DNA of 64,000 nt from Candidatus Villigracilis adiacens (lineage in GTDB: Bacteria; Chloroflexota; Anaerolineae; Anaerolineales; Villigracilaceae): NCBI GenBank assembly GCA_016703605.1, contig JADJBU010000022.1:186001-250000 (forward strand), written 5' to 3'. The notes under the pieces were generated by a model. The model ran no database searches and was not told where the DNA came from. It was given only the letters and a program-made list of their open reading frames with translations. Positions 7,966 through 15,387 of the stretch are shown piece after piece. Made by a program: the position numbers and the translations under genes. Position 1 is the stretch's first letter. Every line of letters begins with the position of its first letter.

Positions 7966-9309
7966 ATGACCGAACACGTCAGCGTTTCAAAAATTTCAAA
8001 CTACGTCGGGCAGGACGTCATCCTCAAGGGCTGGGTCTACAACCGCACGGACAAGGGCAAACTGGTCTTTCTGCTCGTGCGCGATGGCTCGGGCTTCATC
8101 CAATGCGTTGCCTTCAAAGGCGACCTTCAACCTGAAACCTTTGACCTGATAACCCATCTACCTCAGGAATCGTCGGTGATCATCACCGGCTCCGTCCGCG
8201 AAGATAAGCGCGCGCCCGGCATCCCCGGCGGGTTCGAGGTCGGCATCAAGGACTTGCAGGTCGTCCAAGCCGCAGGGCTCGATTACCCGATGGCGCTCAA
8301 AGACCACGGCGTGGATTTCGCGCTCGATCATCGTCACCTGTGGATCCGAATGCAGAGCCAGTGGGCGATTCTGCGCGTGCGTGTGCGGGTCATGTCGGCT
8401 GTGCGCGAGTATTTGGATGGTCAGGGCTTCTTCAACCTCGATACCCCCATCCTCACCCCCGCCGCCGCCGAAGGGACGACGACTCTCTTCGAAACCGAAT
8501 ACTTCGACGAAGGCTCCGCTTTCCTGGCGCAAACCGGTCAACTGTATAACGAGGCGAATATTTTCGCGTTCGGAAAAGTCTACTGCTACGGTCCCACCTT
8601 CCGCGCGGAGAAGTCCAAAACGCGTCGCCACCTGACCGAGTTCTGGATGCTCGAACCCGAGATCGCTTTCTGCGACCTCGACGGGTTGATGGACGTCGAA
8701 GAAGGTCTTATCACCCACATCGCCAAGTCTGTGTTGAAAGATTGCTCTGCCGAATTGAAATTCCTTGGGCGCGATATTTCCAAACTCGAAAGTGTCGTCG
8801 GTCCGTTCCCGCGCATGTCCTATGACGATGCGGCGAAATATCTGATCGACCTCTACGAAAAAGAGACCGACCCCGAGCGCAAAGAATTACTCAAATTCGA
8901 ATGGGGCATGGACTTCGGCGCTCCGCACGAAACTGAAATTACCAAGCTTCACGACAAGCCGGTATTTGTGTACGGCTACCCAAGCGCGGTCAAAGCCTTT
9001 TACATGGAACCATGGGAAAACCGCCCCGAAGTCTGCAAGTCCGTGGACTTGCTCGCCCCTGAAGGCTACGGCGAAATCTGCGGCGGCTCCGAGCGCATGA
9101 GCGACCCGGATAAACTGCTGGCACGCATCCAAAAGGAAGGTCTGCCCGAGGAAGCCTTCAAGTGGTATCTGGAGTTGCGCAAGTACGGCTCCGTCCCCCA
9201 CGCAGGCTTCGGCATGGGCACCGAGCGCGTCACCGCCTGGATGTGCGGCATCGAACACATCCGCGAGGCGATTCCGTTTCCGAGGACGATCAAGAGAATT
9301 TATCCGTAA
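7966..9309 (+). CDS. asnS: Asparaginyl-tRNA synthetase
   Basis: 447 aa, class II. The N-terminal OB-fold anticodon-binding domain (about residues 1-110) begins VSKISNYVGQDVILKGWVYN. Motif 2 is FRAEKSKTRRHLTEFWMLEPE-like (about residues 208-228). Motif 3 is FGMGTERVTAWMCG (about residues 419-432), followed by the terminal EAIPFPRTIKRIYP. It charges tRNA-Asn with Asn. The closely related AspRS cannot be excluded by eye alone, but the overall layout and AsnRS-type ending favour AsnRS. It starts 16 bases after the AT-rich ORF. Confidence 0.93.
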   Translation: MTEHVSVSKISNYVGQDVILKGWVYNRTDKGKLVFLLVRDGSGFIQCVAFKGDLQPETFDLITHLPQESSVIITGSVREDKRAPGIPGGFEVGIKDLQVVQAAGLDYPMALKDHGVDFALDHRHLWIRMQSQWAILRVRVRVMSAVREYLDGQGFFNLDTPILTPAAAEGTTTLFETEYFDEGSAFLAQTGQLYNEANIFAFGKVYCYGPTFRAEKSKTRRHLTEFWMLEPEIAFCDLDGLMDVEEGLITHIAKSVLKDCSAELKFLGRDISKLESVVGPFPRMSYDDAAKYLIDLYEKETDPERKELLKFEWGMDFGAPHETEITKLHDKPVFVYGYPSAVKAFYMEPWENRPEVCKSVDLLAPEGYGEICGGSERMSDPDKLLARIQKEGLPEEAFKWYLELRKYGSVPHAGFGMGTERVTAWMCGIEHIREAIPFPRTIKRIYP

Positions 9310-9326
9310 GACAAGACGCAAGTAGA

Positions 9327-9371
9327 CAAGTAGACAAGGATGCAGGATTTACCTGAATCCTTGTCTACTTG
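9327..9371 (+). terminator. Long hairpin downstream of asnS
   Basis: A 15-bp perfect stem (CAAGTAGACAAGGAT at 9327-9341, ATCCTTGTCTACTTG at 9357-9371) is followed by a short T stretch. It is built from the repeat word AAGTAGACAAG that also occurs inside alaS. Confidence 0.6.
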
Positions 9372-9474
9372 TTTCCATGTATACCTTTTCCCCTAGCATA
9401 AAACTTCATGCAAGGCAATTGTTTCATGAGAAGAAACATCCAATCAGTTTCTTTCCGCGCGCATGGGAGTATGG

Positions 9475-9480
9475 TATAAG
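9475..9480 (+). promoter_or_regulatory. -10 element of the 6S-like RNA
   Basis: TATAAG, ending 6 bases before the predicted 5' end at 9487. TTTCCG at 9452-9457, 17 bases upstream, is a weak -35. Confidence 0.45.
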
Positions 9481-9486
9481 AACCAC

Positions 9487-9656
9487 GCCCTGCGGTGTTC
9501 GTGATACTGCCCCTACGTTTTGAGCCAATACCCCCTTTATGGGTCCTTATCTTCACGGAAATAACGCGATAGGCCTGAGCCAAGGCGGCGTTTCCCGGTC
9601 AGGACCCACCTGCGCAAGCAGGTTCAAAACCCAGCAGCACACGGCACAGGCGGGGC
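9487..9656 (+). ncRNA. ssrS: 6S-like RNA candidate
   Basis: About 170 nt, the size of 6S RNA. The ends pair (GCCCTGC with GCGGGGC, then TGT/ACA and CGTG/CACG). An inner helix GTTTTGAGCC/GGTTCAAAAC and an apical GGGTCC/GGACCC give the long rod with internal loops typical of 6S. A small hairpin CCTGC-GCAA-GCAGG lies on the 3' side, as in many 6S central bubbles. A TATAAG -10 precedes the 5' end at the right distance and a strong terminator follows. 6S RNA binds sigma70-holoenzyme as a promoter mimic. The identification rests on fold and motifs recognised by eye. Confidence 0.6.
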
Positions 9657-9672
9657 ATCGAAATTTTGAAAA

Positions 9673-9701
9673 CGGGATGTTCTCACGAACATCCCGTTTT
9701 T
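9673..9701 (+). terminator. Terminator of the 6S-like RNA
   Basis: CGGGATGTTC (9673-9682), loop TCAC, GAACATCCCG (9687-9696), followed by TTTTT. Perfect 10-bp stem. Confidence 0.85.
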
Positions 9702-10342
9702 GTTTGGCGACATGGTTTTTGCGAAGTCGCTTGGCAAGCCTGAAACTAGGGGAAAAGGCTTAACGCGAAATACTTGAATGCGGCGTCCTTGCGGGGCGGG
9801 GGTGCGCGGCCGGCGGGGCTTTCTTGCCCGCCGGGGGGGGGGGGGGCCGCCCCCGCCTCCGGGGGGGGGGGGGGTTTTCCGGCCCAGGGCCTGGTTGGGG
9901 GTCTCGCCCCCCCTTTGGGGGGGGGGGGGGGGGGCGGCCAACTTTTTTTAGGTTTGCGTGTTGTCCGCCCTCGGCGGGGGGAGTTCCAAAGCAGGCCAAA
10001 AAATTGGGGGGCGGTTTAAGAAAATTTTTTTACAAAACCTAAAGAGCACCAGACGCCTTAAAAAAAAATAAAAAAAAAAAAACAAATTAAAAGAAGGGGG
10101 GGCCCCCCACAAATTTTAATAGAATGCCGGGCAACATCTAAACCAGGAGAAGATTATTTTTTTTTTTAAATAAAATAACATCGCGAAAAATTCGCGCTTT
10201 TTGCCCTTTTCGCGAAATTCGCATTAAGGTTTTCCTCTGTGGACTCCGTGATCTCTGTGGTGAAAAATGGGCGGCCCCACCAAATACCAGAGAGCCGGTT
10301 TTCTGATTTTGCAATCGCCATGCGTTTTGGCGATATTGCTCC
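9702..10342. other. Gene-free stretch with low-quality homopolymer sequence
   Basis: From about 9800 to 10160 the sequence is dominated by G runs up to about 18 and then A runs up to about 12, similar to the artefact at 582-843. From 10160 to 10342 the sequence looks normal but holds no ORF or RNA that I can support; it includes the word CTCTGTGGACTCCGTGATCT, a pattern also resembled near 24470. Confidence 0.6.
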
Positions 10343-10371
10343 TTGACGAACCCATGAGTTGTGTGTAAAAT
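10343..10371 (+). promoter_or_regulatory. Strong sigma70-type promoter of an unassigned RNA gene
   Basis: TTGACG (10343-10348), 17-base spacer, TAAAAT (10366-10371). Predicted start is about 10378. No ORF follows; a highly structured region and a terminator do. Confidence 0.75.
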
Positions 10372-10377
10372 CGCCGC

Positions 10378-10760
10378 CATTGTCAGGTTGGGTTCACAAA
10401 TTAATAACGGAGATATAGCGGCTGGATCCCGCCGGGGGCGGGATCACGAGGTGGAGGTTCTCCCGTGCGAACGGGACGCTAAGGACTTTCCCTCTCCTTC
10501 AGGAGAGGGGTGAGGTCCGAAAATCGGATAGATCAGCGGATGCCTCTGGAGCCAGTTCACTGGCTTCCTTCTCCCTTCCAAAGCAAGCGCATGGGTAGCA
10601 ATACCCGTCATAGAAAACCGGGCGGCGACGCGCGGGACAATGTGGGCGCAGTGAGCAGGCGATTTTGCGTATGCAAACGAGCCTGTCGGTTTGGAAGGGC
10701 ATTATTTTTTAATACCGGTGACGGATTAAAACGGATATGCCCAGGCGTATCCGTTTTTTT
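10378..10760 (+). ncRNA. Structured non-coding RNA of unknown class, about 380 nt
   Basis: The region lies between a strong promoter and a strong terminator and has no ORF. Helices visible by eye: GATCCCGCC/GGCGGGATC (10425-10445); CCCGT-GCGA-ACGGG (10462-10475); GGAC plus CCCTCTCC-TTCA-GGAGAGGG plus GTCC (10483-10518); AGCCAG-TTCA-CTGGCT (10550-10565); a long-range 10-bp helix CCCTTCCAAA (10573-10582) with TTTGGAAGGG (10690-10699); inside it GGGTA-GCAA-TACCC (10593-10606) and CAGGC/GCCTG with inner TTTGC/GCAAA (10656-10685). GTCA (10382-10385) may pair with TGAC (10719-10722) to close the molecule. I looked for and did not find RNase P CR-I, tmRNA, SRP or common riboswitch cores. Neither the 6S-like RNA nor the downstream alkyltransferase gene explains it. 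Confidence 0.7.
10731..10760 (+). terminator. Terminator of the unassigned RNA
   Basis: ACGGATA (10731-10737) and TATCCGT (10748-10754) with inner GCC/GGC pairs, followed by TTTTTTT. Confidence 0.85.
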
Positions 10761-10771
10761 GTTACATCAAC

Positions 10772-10804
10772 AAACCTGACAGGTCTCCAAGACCTGTCAG
10801 GTTT
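10772..10804. repeat. Dispersed palindrome, ACCTGACAGGTCT family
   Basis: Perfect 15-bp arms AAACCTGACAGGTCT / AGACCTGTCAGGTTT around CCA. A second copy at 30709-30743 differs in the arms but keeps pairing. Confidence 0.75.
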
Positions 10805-10880
10805 CAGGAAACCGAGCAAGAAACGGGTCGCATCCTCCGCGAATGCCAAATACAATCTCGGCAAGAAAAGGAGATTGATT

Positions 10881-11714
10881 ATGGAAAAAGAACTCGAACC
10901 TTTACAACATTATCGGCTGATCGAACAAGCCATTCAGTACATCGAAGCCAACGCGCGGAACCAGCCCGAACTGGCGGAGATCGCCTCGGCGGTCGGCTTG
11001 AGCGAGTATCACTTCCAGCGGATGTTCACGCGCTGGGCGGGCATCAGCCCCAAACGCTTCATGCAGTTTCTGACGAAGGAACACGCGAAGGAGATTCTCG
11101 ACCACTCCGAGAATCTTTTGGACGCCACGCATCAAACCGGACTTTCGAGTCTGGGCCGGCTCCATGATCTTTTTGTCAACACCGAAGCCGTGACTCCCGG
11201 CGAATACAAATCGCGCGGCGCGGGCGTGGACATCCGTTACGGACTGCATCCGACCCCCTTCGGCAAATGCCTGATCGCCACGACCGAACGCGGCATCTGT
11301 CACCTCGGCTTCGTGGACGGGAGCGAAGGACGCGCGGTCGATAACCTGGTCGAACACTGGAAGCACGCCTCCATGAACGAGGATTACGCCAGCACCGCCC
11401 CGCTCGTCAACCGCATCTTTCTGGACGGCGATTCCACGACGCGGCTGAAACTGCACCTGCGCGGCACAAATTTCCAGATCAAGGTCTGGGAGGCGCTGCT
11501 GAGCATACCGCAGGGAGCGCTGACCACCTATGAGCAGATTGCCGCCCAGGTCGGCAGTCCGCGGGCGATGCGGGCGGTGGGCAGCGCGGTCGGAGACAAC
11601 CCGATTGCGTACCTCATCCCCTGTCATCGGGTTATCCGCAAGAGCGGCGAGTTCGGGAATTACCTGTACGGCTCGGCGCGGAAGAAGGCGATTTTGGCGA
11701 GAGAACTGGCGTAG
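10881..11714 (+). CDS. Ada-like protein: AraC HTH plus O6-methylguanine-DNA methyltransferase
   Basis: 277 aa. The N-terminal AraC/XylS helix-turn-helix pair (about residues 10-105, IEANARNQPELAEIASAVGLSEYHF) is followed by a methyltransferase N-domain and the C-terminal MGMT domain. The active-site motif is IPCHRVIRKSGEFGNY (about residues 247-262), with Cys as methyl acceptor. It directly repairs O6-alkylguanine and, by analogy with Ada, may activate its own transcription. The N-terminal Ada zinc domain that senses methylphosphotriesters is missing, so regulation may differ. AAGGAG lies 7 bases before the ATG. EamA follows after a 57-base gap. Confidence 0.93.
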   Translation: MEKELEPLQHYRLIEQAIQYIEANARNQPELAEIASAVGLSEYHFQRMFTRWAGISPKRFMQFLTKEHAKEILDHSENLLDATHQTGLSSLGRLHDLFVNTEAVTPGEYKSRGAGVDIRYGLHPTPFGKCLIATTERGICHLGFVDGSEGRAVDNLVEHWKHASMNEDYASTAPLVNRIFLDGDSTTRLKLHLRGTNFQIKVWEALLSIPQGALTTYEQIAAQVGSPRAMRAVGSAVGDNPIAYLIPCHRVIRKSGEFGNYLYGSARKKAILARELA

Positions 11715-11723
11715 AACAAGGCG

Positions 11724-11751
11724 TAGAACAAGTCTATAGACTTGTTCTACT
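11724..11751. repeat. 28-bp perfect palindrome, ACAAGTCTATAGACTTGT family, copy 1
   Basis: Arms GTAGAACAAGTCTA / TAGACTTGTTCTAC. Two other copies (40451-40478, 50649-50676) share the core and show paired changes in the outer bases. Confidence 0.8.
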
Positions 11752-11771
11752 GATAAACATAAAGGAAATGA

Positions 11772-12704
11772 ATGAAAACAAAAATCTGGATCGCATTGAT
11801 CGCGCTTTATATCGTCTGGGGTTCCACGTATTTGGGAATCAAGGTCGCCATCGAAACCATCCCGCCGTTCTTTCATGGGGCGGTCCGGTTCCTCGTTTCA
11901 GGGCTGATCATCGTCCTCTGGCAGAAAGCCGCCGGGCAGGAAATGCCCACCCGCAAACAGTGGACGTCCACCTTCATCATCGGCACGTTGTTGTTATTAG
12001 GCGGCAATGGGCTGGTCTCGTGGGCAGAGCAGTTCATCCCATCCGGCGTCGCGGCGTTGATCATTGCCAGCGTGCCGCTCTCACTGGTCATCCTCGAAGC
12101 GCTGCGCCCGGGCGGGGTCAAACCGACCTGGCAGGCCATCATGGGACTCGTGATCGGCTTTATCGGTATTTTCATCCTTGCCGGTCCGGCGGAAATTTCA
12201 GGAAGCGCAACAGACCTGAATCCGTTCGGCGTGACTGCCCTGCTTTCGGCGACGATCCTGTGGGCTGCGGGGTCGATCTACAGTAAAAACGCCGACCTGC
12301 CGAAATCGTCACTCATGACGACCGGCGCGGAGATGCTGATGGGCAGTATCGGCTTGTTCGTTGTGTCGTTATTGACAGGCGAACTGAACGGCTGGAATCC
12401 CGCCGATGTCTCCGGCAGGTCGCTGGTCGGTTTGGTTTACCTGATCACGGTCGGTTCGATCATCGGGTTCGGTTCATACATCTGGCTGTTGGCGAACGCG
12501 CCAATTTCATTGGTCGCCACGTATGCGTACGTCAACCCGATCGTGGCGGTGATTCTGGGATATTTCTTTGGAAATGAAGCGCTGGAACCGAGAATTTATC
12601 TCGCGTCAGCGATCATCATCGGGGCGGTGATATTCATCAATAGCAGGGGCAGGCCTCAGGTCCAGAAAGAGGCGGAGGAGGTTCGAGTGGAGAGCGCTCA
12701 GTAG
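11772..12704 (+). CDS. EamA/DMT family transporter
   Basis: 310 aa with about ten membrane helices in two EamA repeats, starting ALIALYIVWGSTYLGIKVAI, typical of the YedA/RhaT-like drug/metabolite transporter superfamily. It probably exports metabolites or amino acids across the inner membrane; the substrate is not predictable. The tail after about residue 295 is charged and cytoplasmic. AAAGGA lies 5 bases before the ATG. It may be cotranscribed with the alkyltransferase or start near the palindrome at 11724-11751. Confidence 0.9.
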   Translation: MKTKIWIALIALYIVWGSTYLGIKVAIETIPPFFHGAVRFLVSGLIIVLWQKAAGQEMPTRKQWTSTFIIGTLLLLGGNGLVSWAEQFIPSGVAALIIASVPLSLVILEALRPGGVKPTWQAIMGLVIGFIGIFILAGPAEISGSATDLNPFGVTALLSATILWAAGSIYSKNADLPKSSLMTTGAEMLMGSIGLFVVSLLTGELNGWNPADVSGRSLVGLVYLITVGSIIGFGSYIWLLANAPISLVATYAYVNPIVAVILGYFFGNEALEPRIYLASAIIIGAVIFINSRGRPQVQKEAEEVRVESAQ

Positions 12705-12707
12705 AGC

Positions 12708-12794
12708 GGAAGGCAGTAGGTAGAAGGTAGAAGGCAGTAAGCAGAAGGCAGTAAGTAGAAGGCAGTAAGCAGAAGGCAGTAAGCAGAAGGCAGT
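12708..12794. repeat. Short tandem repeat (AGAAGGCAGTAAGC)
   Basis: About six near-identical 14-base units of the AGAAGGCAGTAAGC type fill the gap between the EamA gene and glnA. There are no spacers, so this is not CRISPR. Confidence 0.85.
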
Positions 12795-12830
12795 CAACGG
12801 TAATCAGTTATCAGAAAAGGAGAAAACAAT

Positions 12831-14171
12831 ATGGACGGAAAAGATTTATTGAAACGGGTGAAGGAAGATAACGTCAAGTTCCTTTCGCTCCAATTCACGG
12901 ATGTGCTCGGCGCGGTCAAGAGTGTGGACATGCCGATCCGCCATCTCGAAGACGTGTTGAAGGACGGCGCCTGGTTCGACGGCTCTTCGGTGGAAGGTTT
13001 CGCGCGCATTCAGGAAAGCGATATGCGCCTGAAGATCGACCCCGATACCTATGCGGTGCTGCCGTGGTCTGCGGCTGAGTCCCGCCGGGCGCGCGTGTTC
13101 TGCGATATTTTCACACCTGCCGGCGAACCGTTCGAAGGCGACCCGCGCGGCGCGTTGAAGCGCATTCTCGCAAAAATCGCCGAACGCGGCTGGAAGTTCA
13201 ACATCGGTCCCGAACCGGAGTTCTTCCTCTTCAAAGGCGAGAACGGACAGGGCGTTCATCCCGTCCCCCACGATACCGGCGGGTATTTCGATTTCTCATC
13301 CTTCGATGAAGCCGTCGTCGTGCGCACCGCGTTGATGGACGCGCTCGATGCGATGGGTCTGGATGTGGAAGTGGGTCACCACGAAGTGGCGCTCGGTCAG
13401 CACGAAATTGACTTCCGTTTTGCGGATGCGCTCAAGGCGGCGGATAATGTCCTGACCTTGAAGTACACTGTGAAAGCCATTGCCGCCCAGCACGGGTTGA
13501 CCGCCTCCTTCATGCCCAAACCTGTGTACGGCATTAATGGTTCGGGGATGCACTGTCACCAGAGTCTCTTCGACACCAAGAGCGGCAACAACCTGTTCTT
13601 CGACGCGAAGGACGAGGCGCATCTCTCGCCTCTGGCGTACTCGTTCATCGCCGGTCAGTTGACCCATGCCCGCGCCCTCGCCGGTGTGGTCGCCCCGACG
13701 GTCAACTCGTACAAGCGCCTTGTCCCCGGTTACGAAGCGCCGGTCTATATCGGCTGGGCGCAGCAGAACCGCTCGGCGCTCATCCGCATTCCGCGCTACA
13801 CCGAAGGACGCGACAAAGCCGTCCGCGCCGAACTGCGCTTCCCCGACCCGTCCTGCAACCCCTACCTGGCGTTCGCTTCGATGCTCGCCGCCGCGCTCGA
13901 CGGCATCGACAAGAACATGAAGGCGCCCAAGCCCTTGAACAACATCAACCTCTATCACCTCGACAAGGAAGAGCGCGCCAAACTCGGCGTGACGGAACTG
14001 CCCGGCTCGCTGGCTGAATCTCTCAGCGAACTTTCGAAGGACGATGTGATCAAGTCTTCCCTCGGCAGTTATCTCACCGAAGCCTACCTGCGCGCGAAGT
14101 GGGAAGAGTGGGATGAGTTCCGCCTGCGCGTGACGGATTATGAAATTCAGAGATATTTGGAGACGGCGTAA
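12831..14171 (+). CDS. glnA: Glutamine synthetase, type I
   Basis: 446 aa, the length of the GSI-alpha (Bacillus-like) subgroup. It makes Gln from Glu, ammonia and ATP as a dodecamer. The beta-grasp N-terminus carries LQFTDVLGAVKSVDMP and DGSSVEGFARI (residues about 48-58). Metal and Glu-binding motifs include GPEPEFFLF (about 124-132), GHHEVALGQHEID (about 183-195) and NGSGMHCHQSLF. GSI-beta adenylylation context is not convincingly present (NLYHLDKEER). The gene stands alone with its own terminator. GGAG precedes the ATG. Confidence 0.97.
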   Translation: MDGKDLLKRVKEDNVKFLSLQFTDVLGAVKSVDMPIRHLEDVLKDGAWFDGSSVEGFARIQESDMRLKIDPDTYAVLPWSAAESRRARVFCDIFTPAGEPFEGDPRGALKRILAKIAERGWKFNIGPEPEFFLFKGENGQGVHPVPHDTGGYFDFSSFDEAVVVRTALMDALDAMGLDVEVGHHEVALGQHEIDFRFADALKAADNVLTLKYTVKAIAAQHGLTASFMPKPVYGINGSGMHCHQSLFDTKSGNNLFFDAKDEAHLSPLAYSFIAGQLTHARALAGVVAPTVNSYKRLVPGYEAPVYIGWAQQNRSALIRIPRYTEGRDKAVRAELRFPDPSCNPYLAFASMLAAALDGIDKNMKAPKPLNNINLYHLDKEERAKLGVTELPGSLAESLSELSKDDVIKSSLGSYLTEAYLRAKWEEWDEFRLRVTDYEIQRYLETA

Positions 14172-14205
14172 GAGCAGAGATTAGGGATTGGAGATTGGAG
14201 ATTAG

Positions 14206-14243
14206 AAAAGGCGCCCAAAGACATTGATCTTTGGACGCCTTTT
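14206..14243 (+). terminator. Terminator of glnA
   Basis: AAAAGGCG and CCAAAGA pair with TCTTTGG and CGCCTTTT around CATTGA, with one C/A mismatch. The stem ends in a T-run. Confidence 0.85.
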
Positions 14244-14260
14244 CTGTTGGCATAAGACGA

Positions 14261-14266
14261 TATAAT
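14261..14266 (+). promoter_or_regulatory. -10 element, near-leaderless transcript
   Basis: TATAAT 5 bases before ATG 14272 and 11 before ATG 14278. The transcript would begin at or just before the start codon. Confidence 0.5.
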
Positions 14267-14271
14267 CGAAA

Positions 14272-14796
14272 ATGACCATGCAAAAAATCATCCCGTTACT
14301 TCTTATCCTCCTGGTAATGAGCGCATGTTCGGCATTGAAAGATTCGTCCCCGCTTTCCTTGGGGTCGTTCACCGAAAATTCCGTAACCGTCTCCATCCAA
14401 CTCGAAGAACAATCGAATGGGAGTTTCTTTCTCGCCGCCACCTTCACGCCCATGCCGGGCGGGCATCTTTACAGCAAAGACATCCCCCTCACCGGCGTGG
14501 ACGGTCTGGGTCGCCCGACCCTGCTGGAACTTTCCGCAAACAGTTCACTCGCCGCGCTTGGCGCATTGATCGAAAGCGTCCCCGCCAAAGAGCCGGACAC
14601 CGAGCCAAAAGCCCTGCTCGTCTATCCGCCCGGTCCCGTCACCCTGCGCCTGCCCGTGCAACTTCCCCCCGGCGGCGGCTGGGTATTGGAACAAATCAAA
14701 GTCACCTACATGGCGTGCGACGACATCGGTTGCAAACCGCCGGTGATGGGAAAAACCGTCGAAGTCCGCATTCCGCAAGCCGACGCGCTGAAATAA
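14272..14796 (+). CDS. Lipoprotein with DsbD-alpha-like domain
   Basis: 174 aa. A lipoprotein signal peptide (LLLILLVMSAC, lipid Cys near residue 19) is followed by an immunoglobulin-like domain. Near the C-terminus VTYMACDDIGCKPP resembles the DsbD N-terminal domain, where two Cys in a TYxxCxxxxxCxPP setting pass electrons to periplasmic thiol proteins. It is probably anchored on the outer face of the membrane and works with the thioredoxin-fold lipoprotein 15 bases downstream. ATG 14278 is an alternative start. The DsbD-like assignment is from motif recognition and fairly good. Confidence 0.75.
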   Translation: MTMQKIIPLLLILLVMSACSALKDSSPLSLGSFTENSVTVSIQLEEQSNGSFFLAATFTPMPGGHLYSKDIPLTGVDGLGRPTLLELSANSSLAALGALIESVPAKEPDTEPKALLVYPPGPVTLRLPVQLPPGGGWVLEQIKVTYMACDDIGCKPPVMGKTVEVRIPQADALK

Positions 14797-14811
14797 AAAT
14801 TGGGAGAAACC

Positions 14812-15357
14812 ATGAACAGAAAAAAATTCCTCGCCATTATTCTTTTTGGATGCTTCGCCTGCCGCACCCTGACTCCAAACCCCGAGCCGGATTCAACCCC
14901 CTCCGCGCCTCAACCCGCGCCGACAACTGCCAGCCAACCCCAGCCTGAATCTTCGCCGGTAACGACTCCCGGGTTCACCATCGTCCGCTTGAGACCAGAC
15001 GACGGCGACCTGGAGACCCTCCTTGCAGAAGAAGCCGCCAAAGCCGCCGCGCTGGGACAAATCCCGGTCGTGGAATTCGATGCCACCTGGTGCCCGCCCT
15101 GCCAGGCAATAGACGCCGCCATCGCCGACCAGAATAAATTGATGCTCGACGCCTACGCAGGCGCGTACATCATCAAACTGGACGTGGACGAATGGGGCTG
15201 GAGCGTGGGTTCATTCAAATTCGACGCCATCCCCGTCTATTTCAAACTGGACGAAAAGGGAAGTCCCACCGGCGAACGAATAGACGGCGGCGCATGGAAC
15301 GAGGACATCCCCGAAAACATCGCCCCCGTGATGGACGCGTTCTTTCACGAGGGATAG
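14812..15357 (+). CDS. Thioredoxin-fold lipoprotein
   Basis: 181 aa. A short signal peptide with Cys at residues 13 and 16 (AIILFGCFAC) suggests lipid attachment. A Pro/Ser/Thr linker of about 40 residues follows, then a thioredoxin domain with active site FDATWCPPCQAID (about residues 86-98) and the cis-Pro segment FDAIPVYFKLD. It is a candidate surface thiol-disulfide reductase receiving electrons through the preceding DsbD-alpha-like lipoprotein. GGGAG 6 bases before ATG 14812 fixes the start. Confidence 0.88.
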   Translation: MNRKKFLAIILFGCFACRTLTPNPEPDSTPSAPQPAPTTASQPQPESSPVTTPGFTIVRLRPDDGDLETLLAEEAAKAAALGQIPVVEFDATWCPPCQAIDAAIADQNKLMLDAYAGAYIIKLDVDEWGWSVGSFKFDAIPVYFKLDEKGSPTGERIDGGAWNEDIPENIAPVMDAFFHEG

Positions 15358-15366
15358 GCAAGCGTG

Positions 15367-15387
15367 GAGCGGGATGTCATCCCGCTC
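15367..15387. terminator. Inverted repeat between convergent genes
   Basis: GAGCGGGAT (15367-15375) and ATCCCGCTC (15379-15387) around GTC. No T-run, so a terminator role is only likely from position between convergent genes. Confidence 0.45.

Noticed and set aside
9760..10042. Gly/Pro-rich open frames on both strands
   Set aside because: Same cause, G-run artefact, no protein-like composition.
10378..10760. RNase P RNA or tmRNA
   Set aside because: No GAGGAAAGTC-type CR-I, no tRNA-like end, no tag ORF; CATAGAAAACCG resembles a P RNA segment only superficially.
12708..12794. Possible CRISPR or regulatory array before glnA
   Set aside because: 14-base units without spacers; simple tandem repeat.
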